Both the position numbers and the translations under genes were made by a program. 64,000 nt of DNA from Bacteroidales bacterium UBA1189. Lineage in GTDB: Bacteria > Bacteroidota > Bacteroidia > Bacteroidales > Bacteroidaceae. Positions 48,873 through 58,012 of the stretch are shown here, in pieces; within the stretch, counting starts at the first letter, position 1, and the number at the start of each line of letters is the position of its first letter. Under the pieces are notes generated by a model. It saw nothing but the letters and a program-made list of their open reading frames with translations, had not been told where the DNA came from and made no database searches. Location of the stretch: assembly GCA_002309805.1 (NCBI GenBank), contig DBYJ01000010.1, forward strand, positions 531-64,530, read 5' to 3'.

Positions 48873-50861
48873 ATGCGAAGAGAAATAACATATCTTCTTG
48901 TGGGCGTCATGTTAGCAATGACAAACATGGCCTCATTGCTGGCACAAGATGCTGATACGCTTTTCGTTCATGTGGGCGGAGGGTGCTTTGATGCGTTCCC
49001 CCGAAGCCTTGTTGTCAGCGAGGAGACGGATGCAAAGGGTACGCTGACGTTGACGTTAGCGGACAGCTCGGAAATGATATATAAAAAGGAAGAATTTGAC
49101 TCCGTAAGCTACACAGGACCTGCGTTACCACGACTAGCCTCGTTCAAGTTCAACAACAAGTTCAACGACGAGATGCCGTGGGACGTGGAAGCCCTGTTCA
49201 GAGCTGACGACGCGATGAACCAACGCATCTTACTCGATGTTCCCACCATTACCAAATACCTCACCCCCTCGTTCAAGACGGATACAGAGGGTGCTGTGGT
49301 GTATGTCGGCGATGAGGTGCAGGAGTCGAAGGAGAGCCGTCACCGTTTCACGGAGGACATCGTCTATGCCACTTCGCTGCCCGGCTGCCGTCTGGCACGA
49401 ATGACGGAGGACAACGTCTGCGTGATGGGACACTACGGAAAGGATTACACCGTCAGCGTTGACTTCATGACAGAGAGGACGACGGACGTACCCCGCATAG
49501 AGATTGACGTGGATGGCGGGCGAGACATCACCAGCCGAAGCACCTATCGCCATGCAAAGTTCTACCTCTACGGCAACGGCGTCTATGAGGACATGGAGGA
49601 CAGCGTATGGATCAAAGGACGCGGCAACAGCAGCTGGAGTTGGCCGAAGAAGCCCTACCGCCTGAAGTTCGACGAAAAGGTAAGCCCATTCGGCCTCAAG
49701 AAGGGCAAGAGCTGGGTGCTACTGTCGAACTACCAGACGAACTCTATGATGTCCAATGCCATCGGCATGAAAGCCGCCCGCCTGGCAGGGACGAAGGGTG
49801 CCAACCACATCATTCCCGTTGACCTCTACCTTAACGGCCAGTATCGCGGAAGTTACAACTTCACTGAAAAAGTGGGCATCGGCAACAACAGCATCGATAT
49901 CGACGAGGAGAACGGTGGCGTACTGCTCGAACTCGACCAATATTACGACGAGACCTACAAGTTCTACTCCGACATTTACTACCTGCCTACGAACGTCAAA
50001 GACCCCAACCTCTCCGAGGAACCCTTCAAAGCCGATGCGGCGGAAAGGCTGAAAGCCATTAAGAACGACTTCAACTCCTTCTGCATCTCTGTCAACAAGA
50101 AGACTGGATACGAATACAAGATGGACGTGGATGCCTTTGCCCGTTTCATGATGGTCAACGACCTCATCCTCAACTTCGAGTTGGGACACCCCAAGAGCAC
50201 CTACCTCTACAATGAGCACATCGGCGACATCACGTCGAAGTGGGTTTTCGGCCCTGTGTGGGATCTCGATTGGGGATACGGCTATGAGAACTATGGCCGC
50301 TACTATCAGGGCGGCAGCACCACCTCGCTCTTCAGCAAGGACAGCAATTTTGGCAACGGCACGCGCTTCTTCCGCAACCTGCTCTATAATAGCGATCTGA
50401 CAAAGAAGAACTACTACCGCGTGTGGTACTACTTCATGCAGGAAAGCTATCAGGAGCTGATTGACTACATACAGGATTACTTCGACTACGCCAATCCGTC
50501 GTTCCTCAACAACGCCGAGCTATGGCGGGACGGCTACTATTACGAATACTACCTGGAAGACATCCGCAGCTGGCTGGAGGAGCGCACAACGTGGATTATG
50601 AACCACATCGAGGTGTATGACCTCTCTGAGCCGGAGCCGCAGCCCTACGACGACGTGCAGGAGGTCTACAGCAATCCCGAAGAATGCATCATCGTCGGTG
50701 GTGAGGTGCTGAGCATCTTCGCTCCAGTCCCCCAGCACATCGACATCCGCAACGCTGCCGGCATCCTTATCCTAAGCCTCGATGTGGAAGCAGGGACGAC
50801 CACCGTCCAGCTCGAACCCGGCATATACCTTATTAATAATAAAAAGATTCTTGTGAGGTAA
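48873..50861 (+). CDS. Secreted CotH-kinase-like protein, copy 1, T9SS-type tail
   Basis: 662 residues. Residues 1-25 are a signal peptide (ending SLLAQ). Residues about 30-90 hold a beta domain ending FDSVSYTGPALPRLASFKFNN shared with the next gene (read in parts). About 205-560 is the CotH fold: KGRGNSSWSWPKKPYRLKF, GMKAARLAGTKGANH-IIPVDLYLNGQYRGSYNFTEK (parts), ELGHPKSTYLY and the metal motif FGPVWDLDWGYGYEN. CotH proteins of spore formers phosphorylate coat proteins; in Bacteroidota they are exported with unknown targets. The tail (LDVEAGTTTVQLEPGIYLIN, then KKILVR) is a type IX sorting signal. It is the first gene of a three-gene operon. Confidence 0.9.
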   Translation: MRREITYLLVGVMLAMTNMASLLAQDADTLFVHVGGGCFDAFPRSLVVSEETDAKGTLTLTLADSSEMIYKKEEFDSVSYTGPALPRLASFKFNNKFNDEMPWDVEALFRADDAMNQRILLDVPTITKYLTPSFKTDTEGAVVYVGDEVQESKESRHRFTEDIVYATSLPGCRLARMTEDNVCVMGHYGKDYTVSVDFMTERTTDVPRIEIDVDGGRDITSRSTYRHAKFYLYGNGVYEDMEDSVWIKGRGNSSWSWPKKPYRLKFDEKVSPFGLKKGKSWVLLSNYQTNSMMSNAIGMKAARLAGTKGANHIIPVDLYLNGQYRGSYNFTEKVGIGNNSIDIDEENGGVLLELDQYYDETYKFYSDIYYLPTNVKDPNLSEEPFKADAAERLKAIKNDFNSFCISVNKKTGYEYKMDVDAFARFMMVNDLILNFELGHPKSTYLYNEHIGDITSKWVFGPVWDLDWGYGYENYGRYYQGGSTTSLFSKDSNFGNGTRFFRNLLYNSDLTKKNYYRVWYYFMQESYQELIDYIQDYFDYANPSFLNNAELWRDGYYYEYYLEDIRSWLEERTTWIMNHIEVYDLSEPEPQPYDDVQEVYSNPEECIIVGGEVLSIFAPVPQHIDIRNAAGILILSLDVEAGTTTVQLEPGIYLINNKKILVR

Positions 50862-50863
50862 AT

Positions 50864-50982
50864 GGGTTAAGGGTTAGAGGTTAAAGGTTAAAGGTTAAAG
50901 GTTAAAGGTTAGAGGTTAAAGGTTAAAGGTTAGAGGTTATGGGTTATGGGTTAAAGGTTAAGGGTTAAAGGTTATAAGTTAG
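50864..50982. repeat. About 17 tandem 7-bp units (ggttaaa class) between the CotH genes
   Basis: Units such as aggttaa, aggttag, gggttaa and gggttat follow each other for 119 bp from 3 bp after the first CotH stop to 11 bp before the second ATG. Near-identical short tandem units can change number by slippage and could tune expression of the second gene. Confidence 0.85.
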
Positions 50983-50993
50983 AGAAATATAAT

Positions 50994-53900
50994 ATGAAAA
51001 TGAAAAATAAAGTTTTACTTGCTGCGCTTTGTCTATTGGCTCTTCCGGCCTTCGCGCAGGAGAAACCCCAAAGCACACTGTTCATCTACTTCACCGACAG
51101 CAGCATCAAAGCATTCCCGTCTGAGTATGTGAAGGAGGTGAACCTTGATCTTCGTTCGTTCGTCCGACTGACGCTCATCAACGACAGCACCGTCTCGTAC
51201 TTCAAGAACGACATTGACTCCGTCAGCTACTTCGGCCCTGAGCTACCGGCGTTTACCTCGTTCAAGTTTAACAACAAGTTCAACGAGAACCTCTCCGTTG
51301 ACGTCGCCGCCGCCGAGATTACCGACACAATGGTGCTCAGTGTCCCTGCCATCGGCAAGCGACTTACCCCCTCGTTCCAGCTGAGCGATGACAACGCCCA
51401 CGTCTTCATCGGCACCGTCGAGCAACAGTCGAAAGTCTCGCGTCCCCGTTTCGACCACGATATCACCTACACCGTCTCCCTCCCCGGCGACAGCATCTTC
51501 GCGATGGAGAAAATCAGCGACGAGGAGTGGAGCGAGGAAGTATGGAGCGAGCCTATTGAGGAGATTCCCCTGCGCGCCAACATGCTCAGCACCAACCAGC
51601 CCTCGAACTACCCCGAGAGCGAAGGCCTGGAGATGATGCTCGACGGCGACTGGAGCACCTACCACCAATCCACCTGGGGCTCAAACGGCTATTACGCGCA
51701 GAAGAGCGAGAACGTCTGCCTCGACATTGCCCTCGATGACCCCATCAGCGTTTTCCAGTTCTACTACTGCACCCGTAACTACGACAGCTACAACCCCCTT
51801 GCCTTCACCATCTGGGCAGCGGGCGACGATGGTGTATGGAAAGCACAACGGAAAATCGGCGTCGAGGACGGTATGCCCACCAACTATGGCAACAGCGAGT
51901 ACACCTCGCCCACCCTCACCCTCGACGGCACTTACAGCCACTTGCGTTTCGAGCTCACCGAAGCTGAGCACACCAAGCAGTTGCCCGACGGTTTCGTCCT
52001 CTCCTACCTCTCGCTGGCAGAGTTCCGCCTTTATAAAGTGAACGGCGACGAGCGCGTCCTCATCAAACCCTCTGAGCTGATACATCCTGCGGAGTGGTGG
52101 TACGGCATGCGGCCTTTCGGCCACGACTATACCGTGCGCGTCGACTGGCTCACTGACCGCGCTCCCGGCGTGCCCCGCATCGATATCGACATCGATGAAG
52201 GGCGCATGGTCAGTAGCAAGGACTATTACTTGCACGCCAACTTCCGCCTCGACGGCAACGGCGTCTTCGACAACATGGAGGACAGCATCTGGATTAAAGG
52301 CCGCGGCAACAGCAGTTGGGCAGGCACCTGGGGCAAAAGCCCTTATAATATCAAATTCAACGAGAAGGTCAAGCCCTTCGGCCTCACGAAGGGCAAGAGC
52401 TGGTGCCTCATCGCCAACGCCCAGCGCGGATCGATGATGGTGAACGCCATCGGCATGAAGGCTGCCCGTATGATGGGCACCGCCGGCGCCAACCACGTTA
52501 TACCCGTTGACCTCTACATCAACGGCGAGTATCGCGGCAGCTACACCTTCACCGAGAAGGTTGGCCTCCGCAACAACAGCGTTGATGTAGACGAGATGAC
52601 CAGCTACATGCTGGAACTCGACGAATACTACGACGAAGACTACCGTTTCCGTTCCCTCCCCTACTCGCTGCCGGTTAACGTCAAAGACCCCGACCTCACC
52701 GAGGAAATCTTCTGGGAAGATGCCAATGAACGTTTCCAGACGATACAAGATCAGTTCAACGCCTTCACTTCGGCGCTGATGAATCAGGACGGCTACGAGG
52801 AGATGATGGACCTCGATGCTTTCGGCCGCTTTTTCATGGTGAACAACCTCATCAACAACATGGAGCTCGGCCACCCGAAGAGCACGTTCCTCTATCGCGA
52901 AAACTACGAAGACCCTGACTCGAAGTTCGTCTTTGGCCCCGTGTGGGATCTTGACTGGGCGTACGGTTACGAGAACAGCCAGCAATATTTTGTGCGCGAC
53001 GCGAAAACTTCCATCTTCAGCAAGATGACCGGTCAGCCAGGCAACAACTTTTTCATGGCCCTTCTCGACAACAGCGCCGAGGTGCGCAAGGCTCACTTCC
53101 GCTCGTGGGTGGAGTTCATGCGGAACTACTACGAAGAGTTCCTCGAGTACCCCGAGGACTACCTCAACTACGCCAACAGCTCCTACCTCACCAACGCCGA
53201 CCTCTGGGGCGACGGCCGCAACTACGCCAGCCAGCTGCCGCAAATAAAGAAGTGGTTCGACGACCGCACCACCTGGATTATGGACAACATCGAAGTCTTT
53301 GACCTCGACGACGACACACCCTACATCGCCATCGGCGATGTTAACTACGACGGCATCTACTCCGTCTCCGACGTCGTCTGCCTGCTCTCCTTCATGCTGG
53401 GCGAGAAGCCCGAGGAGTTCAACTTCCGTCAGGCGGACGTTGACAAGAATGGCATGATTACCGTGACCGACCTCGTCTGCGTCATCGACTATGTGATGAA
53501 GGCCGAGAACAAGACACAGGCCAACCACCGCCAGACACCTGCCGAGGTGCAGTTCGCCATTGACGGCTTCGATGCCCGCACGGGCGAACCTACGGATGTG
53601 GACATCCGTCTGATGCCCGTTGAGGAGGCCGACGAGGAAATAGCATACACCGCCATGGAGTTCGTGCTCACACTGCCCGAGGGAATGACGTTCGAGAAGG
53701 CCGCCCTCACGGGTAACGTCCTTTCGCACACCGTTGCCACCCAGCCGCTCGACGAACGCCGCACGCGCGTCCTCATCTATTCCGACGACAACCGTACGCT
53801 CACCGCCGGCAACATGCTCCGCCTCACCGTCCGTCCCGATGCCGTCATCAAGGAAAAAGACCGCTGCATAGCCCTCAGCGACGCCCGCATCGCAACGCCT

Positions 53901-54155
53901 GACGGCGATGAGCACAATGTCCACAGCTGCTCGGCAGCCTTCCACCTCGGCACCGGCATCGACAGCCGCCTTACCGCCGCCAGCATCGATGGCGGACGCG
54001 TGCTCACCATCACCGCCCTCGAGGCAACGACCATCAGCATATACACCACCGACGGCCGCCTCGTTCGCACATTCGATGTGACGGCAGGCACCACCACCGT
54101 AGAACTTCCCGCCGGCATCTACATCGTCAATAGCACGAAAGTAGTAATCTTCTAG
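50994..54155 (+). CDS. Secreted CotH-kinase-like protein, copy 2, with F5/8C-like, dockerin and cohesin-like domains
   Basis: 1053 residues. Residues 1-21 are a signal peptide (LLALPAFAQ). Residues about 25-170 match copy 1 (DSVSYFGPELPAFTSFKFNN). About 180-370 is an inserted F5/8 type C-like domain (NMLSTNQPSNYPESEGLEMM, EFRLYKVNGDERVL). The CotH part (about 385-765) has KGRGNSSWAGTWGKSPYNI, VIPVDLYINGEYRGSYTFTE and FGPVWDLDWAYGYEN. Residues about 780-840 are a type I dockerin (GDVNYDGIYSVSDVVCLLSF and ADVDKNGMITVTDLVCVIDY: two calcium loops), followed by a cohesin-like beta domain (about 850-990) and a type IX tail (VTAGTTTVELPAGIYIVN). It appears to be a duplicated and enlarged form of copy 1. 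Confidence 0.9.
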   Translation: MKMKNKVLLAALCLLALPAFAQEKPQSTLFIYFTDSSIKAFPSEYVKEVNLDLRSFVRLTLINDSTVSYFKNDIDSVSYFGPELPAFTSFKFNNKFNENLSVDVAAAEITDTMVLSVPAIGKRLTPSFQLSDDNAHVFIGTVEQQSKVSRPRFDHDITYTVSLPGDSIFAMEKISDEEWSEEVWSEPIEEIPLRANMLSTNQPSNYPESEGLEMMLDGDWSTYHQSTWGSNGYYAQKSENVCLDIALDDPISVFQFYYCTRNYDSYNPLAFTIWAAGDDGVWKAQRKIGVEDGMPTNYGNSEYTSPTLTLDGTYSHLRFELTEAEHTKQLPDGFVLSYLSLAEFRLYKVNGDERVLIKPSELIHPAEWWYGMRPFGHDYTVRVDWLTDRAPGVPRIDIDIDEGRMVSSKDYYLHANFRLDGNGVFDNMEDSIWIKGRGNSSWAGTWGKSPYNIKFNEKVKPFGLTKGKSWCLIANAQRGSMMVNAIGMKAARMMGTAGANHVIPVDLYINGEYRGSYTFTEKVGLRNNSVDVDEMTSYMLELDEYYDEDYRFRSLPYSLPVNVKDPDLTEEIFWEDANERFQTIQDQFNAFTSALMNQDGYEEMMDLDAFGRFFMVNNLINNMELGHPKSTFLYRENYEDPDSKFVFGPVWDLDWAYGYENSQQYFVRDAKTSIFSKMTGQPGNNFFMALLDNSAEVRKAHFRSWVEFMRNYYEEFLEYPEDYLNYANSSYLTNADLWGDGRNYASQLPQIKKWFDDRTTWIMDNIEVFDLDDDTPYIAIGDVNYDGIYSVSDVVCLLSFMLGEKPEEFNFRQADVDKNGMITVTDLVCVIDYVMKAENKTQANHRQTPAEVQFAIDGFDARTGEPTDVDIRLMPVEEADEEIAYTAMEFVLTLPEGMTFEKAALTGNVLSHTVATQPLDERRTRVLIYSDDNRTLTAGNMLRLTVRPDAVIKEKDRCIALSDARIATPDGDEHNVHSCSAAFHLGTGIDSRLTAASIDGGRVLTITALEATTISIYTTDGRLVRTFDVTAGTTTVELPAGIYIVNSTKVVIF

Positions 54156-54267
54156 AGAGTTATGAATTAAGAGTTAAGAAAAAATGCAGAATTTCACATC
54201 CCAACGTTCTACAGGAGGCAAAGCCTCCGTCCTACAGGCCGCAGGCCGTTCTACAGCGCTGCGTTCT

Positions 54268-55623
54268 ATGTATTCTTTATTCTTCATTTTTCATTTTTCA
54301 TTACTCCTGTTCGTCCTGCCGGCATCGGCTGCCGACACGCTGCCTATCACGCTGACGCGCGCCGACGGCCTCTGCGACAAGCTCGATTTCTCCTACGACG
54401 ACTGGAAGCTCCACTATTTCTTCGACTCGCCCACCTATCACCTTGAAAAGGAGGTCAAGCGGCTCCGCTTCATCGTCACCGAGACCACTTCGGGCGATGC
54501 CGGAGGCGGCTATCCCTGCTTCGCCCTCGCCGAGTTCTACCTTTACGACGGCAACGGCAAAAAGGTCAACCTCTCCACCCGCAACTTCAGTACCAACGCC
54601 CAGGAACCCACCGAAGGCCCGATGAAGAATATCTGCGACAACAACGTCGGCACCTACTTCCACTCCCTCTGGTCGTACCGCGACGACAGCACCGGCCCAC
54701 ACTACATCGACGTCACCCTGCCACGCGCCATCAAGGACTTCTCGTTCAGCTATGTCAGCCGCTACGAGAGCGTCGCCCCCGCCGCCATCACCGTCGACGA
54801 CGCCGACCGACTTGACATCGTCCACACCGACACCCTGCTCATCGACGTCAATCAGGTGGTGAAAGGTCAGGAATGGGACATCGACCTCGTGCTCCAGAGC
54901 AGCGACGATGAAATCCGCTACACCGCCCTCCAGATGGACATTGTGCCCATCTCTGAGGGACTCACGAACGAAGGCGTTGACATTTCTTTCCAATTGAATA
55001 AAGACCGCTTGCCTTCGCACGAGATGGCCGTCGGCCTCAGCGACTGGAATACTCCTCGCGTGGTCATCTATTCCATGGCGCTCGACCCCATCCTCGGCAC
55101 CGACGGTCCGCTCGTCCACATCCACATCGCCTCGCAGAACGTCATCCCCCCCGGACGCTATGTCTTCTACATCACCAACATCCGCCTGACAACCCTCGAC
55201 AAAACCGAGCGCGAGCTGTCTCCGGTTGAAGTCGCCATCGTCAGCACCGACCCCGACGAACCGGAGAAGAGCCACATCTTCCTCACCTCCGTGGGCGCCG
55301 AGGGCATGGCCAAGCTCTCGACCACCGAAGCTAAGCCCGGCGAGCGCGTCTATCTCCGCGCTAACCCCACCGATGAATGGGTTTTCAAGGAGTGGCAGGC
55401 CGCTGAGGACGACATCACCATCAATGCCCCCGAGGCCACCTATACCTACTTTACCATGCCTGACCACGATGTCCACATCACCGCCGTCTTCGAAGTGAAC
55501 GGCATCGACGTCGTGACAGCTGACCCTGCGGCCAGCATCCACGCCCTTGACGGCCGCCGCTCCATCGGTCATCCCTCGAACGGCATCTTCATCATCAGTG
55601 GCAAAAAGGTGCTTCTGAAATAA
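54268..55623 (+). CDS. Secreted protein with discoidin-like and cohesin-like domains, T9SS-type tail
   Basis: 451 residues from ATG 54268; a 28-residue longer frame lacks features and would push the signal peptide inward. MYSLFFIFHFSLLLFVLPASA is a signal peptide whose hydrophobic core is coded by ttcattt-type 7-bp units. About 60-180 is F5/8C-like (LRFIVTETTSGDAGGGYPCF, YFHSLWSYRDD, HYIDVTLPRAIKDF); about 205-330 is cohesin-like; about 345-420 resembles an InlB-type B-repeat (FTMPDHDVHITAVFE); the end (IHALDGRRSIGHPSNGIFII) is a type IX tail. Third gene of the CotH operon, same strand. No enzymatic motif; probably an exported partner or substrate of the CotH proteins (inference). Confidence 0.82.
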   Translation: MYSLFFIFHFSLLLFVLPASAADTLPITLTRADGLCDKLDFSYDDWKLHYFFDSPTYHLEKEVKRLRFIVTETTSGDAGGGYPCFALAEFYLYDGNGKKVNLSTRNFSTNAQEPTEGPMKNICDNNVGTYFHSLWSYRDDSTGPHYIDVTLPRAIKDFSFSYVSRYESVAPAAITVDDADRLDIVHTDTLLIDVNQVVKGQEWDIDLVLQSSDDEIRYTALQMDIVPISEGLTNEGVDISFQLNKDRLPSHEMAVGLSDWNTPRVVIYSMALDPILGTDGPLVHIHIASQNVIPPGRYVFYITNIRLTTLDKTERELSPVEVAIVSTDPDEPEKSHIFLTSVGAEGMAKLSTTEAKPGERVYLRANPTDEWVFKEWQAAEDDITINAPEATYTYFTMPDHDVHITAVFEVNGIDVVTADPAASIHALDGRRSIGHPSNGIFIISGKKVLLK

Positions 55624-55637
55624 GGAGGGTGAACATA

Positions 55638-55671
55638 ATAGTAGGGATGCAGCTAGCTGCATCCCTACTAT
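55638..55671. terminator. Perfect 34-bp palindrome, bidirectional terminator
   Basis: Arms of 17 bp (atagtagggatgcagct and its complement) with no spacer, 14 bp after the CotH operon stop and 24 bp before the end of the convergent CPBP gene. It probably ends both transcripts. Confidence 0.85.
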
Positions 55672-55695
55672 CTATTAACAAAACTCTTTTCGCGC

Positions 55696-56562
55696 TTATC
55701 CGGCTTTCTCACGCTTCCTCATCGCAGCAGCAATCCAGATGGCGGTAAGGATGAAGAAGGCGCCTCCGACGATGCCCGTGGGCGTAGGGCCGACGAAGGG
55801 GTTGGCGGCATCGGGCGCGGGGAGGAACAGGATGCCAAGCCCTGCGCAGCCGTTCACGCAGCCGTGGGCAAGCACAGCCGGCCAGACACTGTCGGCCTTC
55901 GTGGAGATATAGCTGAACAGGAACGACAGCACCACGCAGAAGGCGCACATGGCGGCAATGGCAGCGGCAATCATCCACCACGGGTCGGTGTCCGCGACCT
56001 TCGCGTAGTTATGTCCGACGGCAATGATGGGCGCATGCCAGATGCCCCAGATGAGGCCGACGAGGACGGCGGTGCGCGCAAACGAGCGACCCTCCTTCAT
56101 CTTCGGGAAGAGGAATCCCCGCCATCCCCACTCCTCGCCGAAGCAGTTGACGACGTTCAGCAGCGGCGCAACAAGCACGAGCAGCGCCCCCCACGGCTTC
56201 TCCATGAAGGTGGCCGTCGTGAACTGACTGGGGAAGAGGGCGAAGTAAAGCGCCGTGCCAAGAAGCATCAGCACCAGCGGGCCGAACCACCCGATGAGAT
56301 AGGGCGCGGCATTGCCCTTCAGATGGGGACGCAGCTTGCAATCCGTCCAATCACTGGTAATCAGGCGCGTGAGCGCCACGCCAATGGCGGGGAAGAACAT
56401 CACCGCCGCCGTCAGCGCCATCGCAACAGCTTGCGAGCTCGTATCCTCGGGATGGGCATGCGACCTCAACGCCGCAGGCACAATCACCCCGAACATAAAC
56501 GCCCAGCTGAGCACAAACGTCAGTACAAGAAAGAGGATAATCTGTTTCTTAGTCTTTTTCAT
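55696..56562 (-). CDS. CPBP family intramembrane metalloprotease
   Basis: 288 residues with six to eight hydrophobic helices. NCFGEEWGWRGFLFPKM (about 139-155) has the EE-x3-R motif, GLIWGIWHAPI the second motif with His, and LAHGCVN near residue 235 the third. These are the three CPBP/Abi motifs of Rce1-like membrane proteases. Substrate unknown in bacteria, sometimes linked to bacteriocin protection. The start overlaps the acyltransferase stop by 4 bp, making a small operon of RHH protein, acyltransferase and protease. Confidence 0.92.
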   Translation of the reverse strand: MKKTKKQIILFLVLTFVLSWAFMFGVIVPAALRSHAHPEDTSSQAVAMALTAAVMFFPAIGVALTRLITSDWTDCKLRPHLKGNAAPYLIGWFGPLVLMLLGTALYFALFPSQFTTATFMEKPWGALLVLVAPLLNVVNCFGEEWGWRGFLFPKMKEGRSFARTAVLVGLIWGIWHAPIIAVGHNYAKVADTDPWWMIAAAIAAMCAFCVVLSFLFSYISTKADSVWPAVLAHGCVNGCAGLGILFLPAPDAANPFVGPTPTGIVGGAFFILTAIWIAAAMRKREKAG

Positions 56563-57716
56563 AACACGTTATTCTTTTGTTTTTTAGAAGTTTTCTTGAT
56601 ACCAAACACCGCCCACCGCACGAAGGGGATGCGGCGGAGGGTTTCGTAAATGGCCACGCACACGGGGAATGCGGCCACAAGCATGATGGCATACACCGCC
56701 CACGCGGGCAGCGAGGTGTGATTCTTCAGCGTACAAGCGAGGAAGAGTAGCGGCAAGTAATGAACAACATAGATGCCGAACGAGTTTCGTGTCATGTAAC
56801 GGCCGAACGCCGACATGCGGTTACCCCACGCCCGGAAGCACCCTATCATCGCCAGTACGGCCCACCAAGCAAAGATGTTCGTCAGACGCGCGGTGGTGAA
56901 CATCGTGTAATCCTTGCCGAAGTTTGTGACGGTGAACACTACCGCGCACGCCACGCCGATGAGCAGCAATGCCCAACGTTGCTTGGCAAGGGCATCGGTG
57001 ACCTCCTCATGCGACAACAGGAAGTATCCCGTCAGGAACCCCACAAAGTAGAACAATGGGCGGTAGAGATTCAGCAGCCCCGCAGCGGCGAAGGCAGTAG
57101 GTTCGACATACACCTGCGCCACCAACCAGAAGAGTGCCGCAAGGACCATCAGCACGAGGGTGACGGTGATACTCGACAAGCTTCCAATCCATCCACTGAA
57201 CGTGAGGAGGCGGTCACGCTTATCCATCCAGCGTACTACGACGAGCAGTAGCGAGAAGAGCCACAAGTCCTGTATGAACCACAGAGGACCGATGCCGGTG
57301 AGGGCAAATATGAAATAGCGCACCACGGCGGGAAGGCCCTCGGGGAGGTAGCCGCCGGTAGCCGACATATTCAGCCAACCCGTCATCCAATGATAGACAA
57401 ACAAGCCAATGGTCGAGGGCACCAGCAGCTTCAGTGTCCGCTGACGGACGAACTGACGGTGTGCCGCACGACGGTCGGGCAACTTGGCTTCCAGCACCTC
57501 CAGCGCATAGCGTGAGCTCATCCCCGCCACCACAAACAGCAGCAGCATGAACCAGGGATAGAGTACATACAGCAGCACGTCCTGATACTGTACGTCGGCG
57601 AAGCCGCCAATGCCACCGAAAGTGCCCTCTGCATTGAACAGATAGAATACGTGGTACACCACCACCGACAGCACCGTCACCCAGCGTAAGTTATCAATCC
57701 ATAGTTTTCTCTCCAT
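56559..57716 (-). CDS. Acyltransferase-3 family membrane protein
   Basis: 385 residues, about ten hydrophobic helices. LWIDNLRWVTVLSVVVYHV (residues 5-23) carries the Asp-Leu-Arg and His of the acyltransferase-3 family, which moves acyl groups across the inner membrane to cell-surface glycans. The C-terminal MTRNSFGIYVVHYLPL segment also fits. Its start overlaps the end of the small ribbon-helix-helix gene by about 23 bp and its end overlaps the CPBP gene by 4 bp. Acceptor unknown. Confidence 0.9.
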   Translation of the reverse strand: MERKLWIDNLRWVTVLSVVVYHVFYLFNAEGTFGGIGGFADVQYQDVLLYVLYPWFMLLLFVVAGMSSRYALEVLEAKLPDRRAAHRQFVRQRTLKLLVPSTIGLFVYHWMTGWLNMSATGGYLPEGLPAVVRYFIFALTGIGPLWFIQDLWLFSLLLVVVRWMDKRDRLLTFSGWIGSLSSITVTLVLMVLAALFWLVAQVYVEPTAFAAAGLLNLYRPLFYFVGFLTGYFLLSHEEVTDALAKQRWALLLIGVACAVVFTVTNFGKDYTMFTTARLTNIFAWWAVLAMIGCFRAWGNRMSAFGRYMTRNSFGIYVVHYLPLLFLACTLKNHTSLPAWAVYAIMLVAAFPVCVAIYETLRRIPFVRWAVFGIKKTSKKQKNNVL

Positions 57717-57900
57717 CTTCGCTCTCCTTTCTCCCGCCCCTTGGACTTTTCATTCGCCCACTCTTGCGCAACGCCTCGCTGATGATCCACTGCAATTGGC
57801 CGTTAGTGCTGCGGAACTCGTCCGCCGCCCAACGCTCAATCGCCGACATCGTCTCAGCATCGATGCGCAGAATGAAACTTTTCGTATCCTTTGCAGGCAT
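57694..57900 (-). CDS. Small ribbon-helix-helix (Arc-type) DNA-binding protein
   Basis: 68 residues. KSFILRIDAETMSAIERWAADEFRSTNGQLQWIISEALRKSG (read in parts) is a ribbon-helix-helix: beta strand at residues 8-13, helices about 15-27 and 31-45. The basic tail (RGGRKESEDGEK) overlaps the acyltransferase gene start. Such proteins bind operators as dimers. With no toxin gene beside it, a repressor of its own operon is more likely than an antitoxin. The start codon is ATG 57900, 113 bp downstream of the SPFH gene on the same strand. Confidence 0.8.
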   Translation of the reverse strand: MPAKDTKSFILRIDAETMSAIERWAADEFRSTNGQLQWIISEALRKSGRMKSPRGGRKESEDGEKTMD

Positions 57901-57915
57901 GATAATTAGTTTTTT

Positions 57916-58012
57916 AATGAAGAATGAAAAATGAAGAATGAAGAATAAATACCCTCGTAATCAAAACACGACATACGGACATTCTATTTTTCATTCTTCC
58001 TTTTTCATTTTT
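57916..58012. repeat. Heptamer repeats in inverted arrangement
   Basis: aatgaag-type units (57916-57950) are followed after a short unique stretch by their reverse complement class (ttctatt, tttcatt, cttcctt, tttcatt), so the transcript can form a hairpin. It separates the SPFH gene from the ribbon-helix-helix gene and could end or attenuate transcription. Confidence 0.6.

Noticed and set aside
50864..50982. Telomere-like ggttaa repeats suggesting a linear end
   Set aside because: The period is 7 with degenerate units, it lies between two genes of one operon, and similar 7-bp spacers occur elsewhere.
51681..53945. Minus-strand open frame of 754 codons inside the second CotH gene
   Set aside because: The plus strand has clear CotH, dockerin and sorting-tail motifs; the reverse frame has a low-complexity Val/Glu/His-rich translation and no motif.
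57694..57900. Antitoxin of a toxin-antitoxin pair
   Set aside because: No toxin-like gene is adjacent; neighbours are a membrane acyltransferase and an SPFH protein.
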